From: Pseudomonadota bacterium
GTDB taxonomy: Bacteria; Pseudomonadota; Alphaproteobacteria; Rhizobiales; Xanthobacteraceae
DNA: 10,730 bases
NCBI GenBank assembly: GCA_023422775.1
Contig: JAFAGM010000047.1
Coordinates: forward strand, 1-10,730
Reading direction: 5' to 3'
The notes beneath the pieces are model-generated. The model was not told where the DNA came from, did not search any database, and saw only the letters and a program-made list of their open reading frames with translations. The position numbers and the translations under genes are program-made. Each line of letters starts with the position of its first letter. Position 1 is the stretch's first letter. Below, one piece after another: positions 7,330 to 10,730 of this stretch.

Positions 7330-8322
7330 TTATAATGCTTTACCGTCGCCAAAGTCTCCTTCGACGAATAATTTCTGATAACCTGTTGCCGTTGCGTATT
7401 CGATAATTTCTGAAGCACCCCATGGCTGACGCAGGGCATGGATCAAACCGCCCATAAATGCGTCGCCACTCCCAATACGGTCCACGACCTCATGGGTCTC
7501 GTACTGTTGGGATATGGCCTGTTCCTCTCGGGAATGATAGGTCCCATAAAAGAGGTTATGCTTCGGATTGTCAATGAAACGGAAGGTATTTGCCATATGT
7601 TTCGCTTGTGGATAATGGCTGAAGATGTAATCTGCCGTTTGTTGGGAAAGGTGCAGATAGTGTGCTCTTTCGGTATGCTTATCCAAATTTTCCTCAATGG
7701 GTGAACCCAACATGTTGTGGGCTGCCCAGATATTGCCCATGATGACGTCGCAGTGTTGCACCAACTCAGGCATCACATCCAGCGGTGTCTTGCCATATTG
7801 CCAAAGCTTACTCCGGTAGTTCAGATCCACGGAAACCGTGATGTCGCGCTGCTTAGCTTTCTGGAGTACCAAGGCCATCAGCTCTGCCATTTCCGCCGAT
7901 AGCGCAGGTGTCAGTGCCGACCAATGAAACCAATCCACATCAGCAAAGAGCGTGTCGAAATCCAGTTCTTCTGCTTTTAACAAACTGAAACTGGAATACT
8001 TCCGATCATAGATTACTTCCCCACTGGTCAATCCATTTGCGGAAAGCAGGAAATACAAGCCAATGCGGTCACCCGATTGGATGTGCTTGCTGCAGTCAAC
8101 TCCAGAACTTTCCAAAACATGGATCAATTCTTTGGCCAAACCGTTGTTAGGGAATGCACTGCTATAATATACCGGATTGCCCATTTTGGCAAGTGTCACT
8201 GCTACATTGGCTTCCGAACCGCCCGGATAGATTTTCAGGTCGTTCGCGCCAGGAACCAAGAGCTGCTCGCTGCTGCCTTGCAGTCTCAATAATATTTCTC
8301 CGAATGTTAGTACGTGTGGCAT
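7330..8322 (-). CDS. kdgK: 2-keto-3-deoxygluconate kinase (PfkB family sugar kinase)
   Basis: This 330-residue PfkB/ribokinase-family protein is inferred to phosphorylate 2-keto-3-deoxygluconate with ATP, giving the KDPG used by Eda. The N-terminus VLTFGEILLRL is the usual first strand of KDG kinases. The glycine pair and substrate-binding block GGSEANVAV are at residues 34-42. The block SVDLNYRSKLW (164-174) is characteristic of KDG kinase-like members. The second PfkB signature DRIGSGDAFMGG (281-292) gives the anion hole and the catalytic base Asp287. The end KLFVEGDFG resembles the KDG kinase C-terminus. The ATG at 8322 places the conserved first strand at residues 3-9. It is the first gene of a two-gene operon with eda and is divergent from the SDR-uxuA operon, 142 bases away, which strongly supports the substrate. 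Without context, another sugar or sugar-acid kinase would be possible. Confidence 0.9.
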   Translation of the reverse strand: MPHVLTFGEILLRLQGSSEQLLVPGANDLKIYPGGSEANVAVTLAKMGNPVYYSSAFPNNGLAKELIHVLESSGVDCSKHIQSGDRIGLYFLLSANGLTSGEVIYDRKYSSFSLLKAEELDFDTLFADVDWFHWSALTPALSAEMAELMALVLQKAKQRDITVSVDLNYRSKLWQYGKTPLDVMPELVQHCDVIMGNIWAAHNMLGSPIEENLDKHTERAHYLHLSQQTADYIFSHYPQAKHMANTFRFIDNPKHNLFYGTYHSREEQAISQQYETHEVVDRIGSGDAFMGGLIHALRQPWGASEIIEYATATGYQKLFVEGDFGDGKAL

Positions 8323-8377
8323 AGGTGAATAATTGATCCAATTTAAGGCTTTTAAAACGAATCCGGTGAATATTCTT

Positions 8378-8391
8378 CGAAAACGTTTGAG
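8378..8391. promoter_or_regulatory. Candidate LacI-type operator
   Basis: CGAAAACGTTTGAG contains the perfect 8-bp palindrome AAACGTTT with a central CG (8381-8388). Operators of LacI-family regulators commonly have this form, an even palindrome with a central CG and A/T-rich half sites, and LacI-type regulators often control uronate genes. It overlaps the possible TTTG box of the SDR promoter, which would suit a repressor. Only the inner 8 bases are perfectly symmetric, the outer ones only in part. No regulator gene is in the window. Confidence 0.4.
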
Positions 8392-8435
8392 TAATTATAC
8401 TCGCTGGTTTTATCCATGGTTTATGGAAAAATCAC

Positions 8436-8450
8436 TAATATTGAATATTA
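8436..8450. repeat. Palindrome TAATATTGAATATTA near the SDR start
   Basis: TAATATT (8436-8442) and AATATTA (8444-8450) are perfect 7-bp arms around a single G, ending 14 bases before the SDR start codon. An odd-centred AT-only palindrome could be an operator, but in an AT-rich spacer it carries less information than a mixed-base one, so chance is not excluded. Confidence 0.35.
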
Positions 8451-8464
8451 ATCAAACTTAAACT

Positions 8465-9286
8465 ATGAGTATTCTTTCGAAGTTTTCCCTGGAGGACAAA
8501 GTCATTGTTATTACCGGAGGCACTGGAATCCTTGGTAAATCATTTGTCAAAGCTATTGCTGAGGCAGGGGCAAAACTGTGCATATTGGGCCGAAATCAGG
8601 AAAAGATTGATGAACGTGTAGCAACGGCACGGGAAATTGGTGCCGAAGCGATTGGTCTGGTTGCAGATGTCATGGATGAAGAGTCCGTCAAAGCAGCCAG
8701 AGGCGCGGTATTGGCGCATTTTGGAACCATCGATGGATTGGTGAATGCTGTAGGTGGCAATATACCGGGTGCAACCATTGGTGATGACCAGAATATATTT
8801 GATAATAAAATCCAAGATACCATCAAAGCCATTGAACTGAATCTATATGGCACGATGATCCCTACGATGATCTTCGGTGAGGTGATCGCTGAGAAAGGTG
8901 CGGGGTCCATCATCAATATTTCATCCCTGGCAGCATCACGACCTTTGACACGTGTTTTGGGTTATACCGTTGCGAAACATGGCATTGATGGTTTTACGAA
9001 ATGGATGTCCACGGAATTGGCCTTGCGTTATGGTGATAAGGTACGTGTCAATGCAATTGCTCCCGGCGTTTTCCTGACAGAACAGAACCGAACCCTATTG
9101 ACCAATACGGACGGCAGTTATACCGATCGCGCGCAAAAGTTCATTAATGGAACGCCATACCGTAGATTGGGTGACCCTTCGGAACTGGAAGGGACCTTGA
9201 TTTACCTGTTGAGCGAGGCTTCCGCTTTCGTCTCAGGCGAAACGGTATTCGTGGACGGTGGTTTTAATTCCTGGTGTGGTGTTTAA
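8465..9286 (+). CDS. SDR oxidoreductase, probable D-mannonate oxidoreductase (fructuronate reductase)
   Basis: This 273-residue classical short-chain dehydrogenase/reductase probably interconverts D-fructuronate and D-mannonate, the step that supplies UxuA. The nucleotide-binding motif TGGTGILG is at residues 17-24; it has Ile at the place of the middle glycine of the usual TGxxxGxG, as also seen in mannonate-oxidoreductase-like SDRs. Next come Arg43 after the second strand, Asp68 for the adenine, and NAVG (94-97). The catalytic residues are Asn126, a serine in NISSLAAS (Ser153 or Ser154), Tyr167 and Lys171 (YTVAK). The C-terminal block SGETVFVDGGF (257-267) is typical. Arg43 may hint at NADP(H) use, which is inference. 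E. coli UxuB does this step with an unrelated long-chain polyol dehydrogenase, so this would be a non-orthologous replacement. The uxuA start follows 6 bases after its stop, which is the main support for the substrate. Fold and family are certain; substrate is likely. Confidence 0.85.
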   Translation: MSILSKFSLEDKVIVITGGTGILGKSFVKAIAEAGAKLCILGRNQEKIDERVATAREIGAEAIGLVADVMDEESVKAARGAVLAHFGTIDGLVNAVGGNIPGATIGDDQNIFDNKIQDTIKAIELNLYGTMIPTMIFGEVIAEKGAGSIINISSLAASRPLTRVLGYTVAKHGIDGFTKWMSTELALRYGDKVRVNAIAPGVFLTEQNRTLLTNTDGSYTDRAQKFINGTPYRRLGDPSELEGTLIYLLSEASAFVSGETVFVDGGFNSWCGV

Positions 9287-9292
9287 TGGATT

Positions 9293-10462
9293 ATGGAAAA
9301 TAAAAGATTTTTAGAACAGACCTGGCGTTGGTATGGACCAAAGGATGGGGTGACACTTCAAGATGTGAAACAAGCCGGAGCAACCGGAATTGTGAGTGCG
9401 CTGCACCATATACCCCATGGGGAAGTGTGGCCACTGGCGGATATACAGGAACGTAAGCAAATAATTGAAGCCGCTGGATTGCGCTGGTCCGTCGTTGAAT
9501 CGGTGCCGGTTCACGAAGCGATCAAAACGAGATCGGCGGAGGCAGAGCAATACCTTGAAAATTATAGGCAATCATTACGCAACCTTGCCCAATGCGGCAT
9601 TAAGACCGTATGCTATAATTTCATGCCGGTGTTGGATTGGACCAGAACGCAGTTGGATCTGGAAATGAAGGATGGATCGAAAGCCTTGTATTTCGATTGG
9701 ATCGATCTGGCTATCTTTGATATCTTCATCCTGAATCGAGCAGACGCTCGTGCAGATTATTCTGAACAGATCCAGGTGGCGGCCGAATCCCGCTTTGCAG
9801 AAATGGATGAGCAAGCGAAGAAGGATCTGGAGATCAACGTGCTTATGGGGATTCCTGGTGAAGCCGATATTTCCTTGGATTCCCTGACCCAGAGCATCGA
9901 AATTTACAAGGCCATTGGTCGCGATGGGCTGAAGCAGAACCTGCTGTACTTTCTGGCGTCGATAGCCGATGTCTGTGAGGAGTATGGGATCAAGATGACC
10001 ATTCATCCCGATGATCCTCCTTATGCCATTCTCGGACTTCCTAGAGTGGTCAGCAACGAGCAGGACCTGACCTTCCTGATCGAGCAACAGCCAAAAGCAT
10101 TCAACGGCATCTGCTTCTGTACGGGATCTTTAGGAGCTGGTCCTGCGAATGACCTGCCGGCATTCTTTGAAAAAGTAAAACACCGCGTTTATTTTGCGCA
10201 TTTGCGGAATGTCAAACGTGATGAAATTGGAAGCTTCTATGAAGCGGATCACTTGGATGGTGATGTGGATATGTACCAAATCGTAAAAGCTCTCAGTGCA
10301 GAGAACCAGACGCGGGACATACCGATTCCATTCCGACCGGATCACGGTCATCAGATGCTCGACGATTTGCATAAAGTCAGCAACCCCGGATACTCTGCCA
10401 TCGGTAGACTCCGTGGATTAGCAGAACTCAGGGGATTGGAATTGGGAATCATCCGTTCCTAA
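9293..10462 (+). CDS. uxuA: D-mannonate dehydratase
   Basis: This 389-residue enzyme dehydrates D-mannonate to 2-keto-3-deoxygluconate, using a divalent metal (Mn or Fe in known members). It starts with the typical TWRWYGP (10-16), then GIVSALHHIPHGEVW (32-46), WSVVESVPVHEAIK (65-78) and YNFMPVLDWTRT (108-119). The probable metal ligands are His238 in HPDDPP, Cys276 in CFCTGS, His303 in HLRN and Asp350 in RPDHGHQM, spaced as in characterised mannonate dehydratases; His351 next to Asp350 is the expected catalytic residue. The end, GYSAIGRLRGLAELRGLELGI, is the family C-terminus. Length agrees with E. coli UxuA (394). The ATG at 9293 is 6 bases after the SDR stop, and a probable hexuronate transporter starts 31 bases downstream, so the three form one operon. 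All key residues are present. Confidence 0.97.
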   Translation: MENKRFLEQTWRWYGPKDGVTLQDVKQAGATGIVSALHHIPHGEVWPLADIQERKQIIEAAGLRWSVVESVPVHEAIKTRSAEAEQYLENYRQSLRNLAQCGIKTVCYNFMPVLDWTRTQLDLEMKDGSKALYFDWIDLAIFDIFILNRADARADYSEQIQVAAESRFAEMDEQAKKDLEINVLMGIPGEADISLDSLTQSIEIYKAIGRDGLKQNLLYFLASIADVCEEYGIKMTIHPDDPPYAILGLPRVVSNEQDLTFLIEQQPKAFNGICFCTGSLGAGPANDLPAFFEKVKHRVYFAHLRNVKRDEIGSFYEADHLDGDVDMYQIVKALSAENQTRDIPIPFRPDHGHQMLDDLHKVSNPGYSAIGRLRGLAELRGLELGIIRS

Positions 10463-10493
10463 TCCCCCAGATACAACCTTTATAAACTAAAAA

Positions 10494-10730
10494 ATGAGCC
10501 AAGTAAACCAACCTACGAAGTACAGGTGGACGGTCTGTGCATTATTGTTTTTTGCAACAACCATCAACTACCTCGATCGGCAAGTACTTTCCCTCACGTG
10601 GAAGGACTTTATCGCTCCGGAATTCCATTGGACGAATAATGACTATGGGAATGTGGCCGCCATATTTGCCATTGTCTATGCCATTTCGATGTTACTATCC
10701 GGTCGATTCATCGATTGGTTAGGAACAAAG
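10494..10730 (+). CDS. MFS transporter, hexuronate (ExuT-like) family, N-terminal part cut by window end
   Basis: The frame from the ATG at 10494 stays open to the last base, giving 79 codons of a transporter that continues outside the window. After a short hydrophilic start it has YRWTVCALLFFATTINYLDR (10-29), the first membrane segment and the NYLDR motif typical of the anion:cation symporter group of MFS transporters (ExuT, GudP, phthalate and glucarate carriers). A second segment spans about 52-70 and leads into GRFIDWLGTK (70-79), the loop motif A between segments 2 and 3. It starts 31 bases after uxuA with no terminator between, so it is in the same operon and most likely imports glucuronate, galacturonate or a related acid. 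The substrate cannot be read from this fragment. A shorter frame at 10537-10722 over the same bases is a shadow. Confidence 0.88.
   Translation, partial: MSQVNQPTKYRWTVCALLFFATTINYLDRQVLSLTWKDFIAPEFHWTNNDYGNVAAIFAIVYAISMLLSGRFIDWLGTK

Larger units (their letters stand above)
8323..8464. promoter_or_regulatory. Divergent promoter region between kdgK-eda and SDR-uxuA operons
   Basis: The 142-base AT-rich spacer must hold promoters for both operons. Towards kdgK, the - strand has TAAGTTTG (8460 down to 8453), an exact match to the Bacteroidota -7 consensus TAnnTTTG, but no TTG at the expected distance upstream. Towards the SDR gene, TTTG at 8386-8389 and TATCCATG at 8411-8418 are spaced 21 bases apart, but the -7 box matches only four of six fixed positions. 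Two palindromes lie inside (listed separately). A 5-bp inverted repeat TCCAT/ATGGA (8413-8427) is also present. No clear Shine-Dalgarno sequence precedes either start. The region's role is certain from layout; the exact promoter boxes are weak guesses. Confidence 0.7.

Noticed and set aside
9575..10087. 170-codon open frame on the - strand inside uxuA
   Set aside because: The + strand codes for the intact, conserved metal-binding core of mannonate dehydratase. The antisense frame has no family motif and no start context of its own.
10537..10722. 61-codon open frame on the + strand at the window end
   Set aside because: It is out of frame with the MFS transporter that starts at 10494, whose membrane segments and NYLDR motif are clear over the same bases.

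Overview
The window reads as chromosomal DNA of a Bacteroidota bacterium, plausibly of the Sphingobacteriaceae. This is inference: it rests on the style of the RpoB/RpoC proteins (a 1425-residue beta' with an insertion in the trigger loop), the absence of clear Shine-Dalgarno sequences before the genes, moderate GC, and the content of the sugar-acid locus. No search could be run, so the genus is open.

Layout. Positions 1-5853 hold the 3' part of rpoB and all of rpoC, on the + strand, separated by 75 bases that contain a strong hairpin. A small hairpin and then a perfect 15-bp intrinsic terminator close this operon. Next, on the + strand, is a MgtC/SapB-family membrane protein (6010-6672). Its stop codon lies in the loop of a second terminator, which also covers the end of the convergent gene eda. 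From 6674 to 8322, on the - strand, kdgK and eda form a two-gene operon. After a 142-base divergent spacer, the + strand carries an SDR oxidoreductase, uxuA and the start of an MFS transporter of the hexuronate (ExuT-like) type, which is cut by the window end.

The two divergent operons together make a near-complete lower hexuronate pathway. The transporter would bring in a hexuronate. The SDR would reduce fructuronate to D-mannonate, and UxuA would dehydrate mannonate to 2-keto-3-deoxygluconate (KDG). KdgK would phosphorylate KDG to KDPG, and Eda would split KDPG into pyruvate and glyceraldehyde 3-phosphate. The uronate isomerase (UxaC) and a dedicated regulator are not in the window. The spacer contains two palindromes that could coordinate the two operons.

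I see no CRISPR array, tRNA, rRNA, insertion sequence, phage gene or evident new system. All genes belong to known families. The points most worth a second look are non-coding: the rpoB-rpoC hairpin, the shared convergent terminator, and the palindromes in the divergent spacer.
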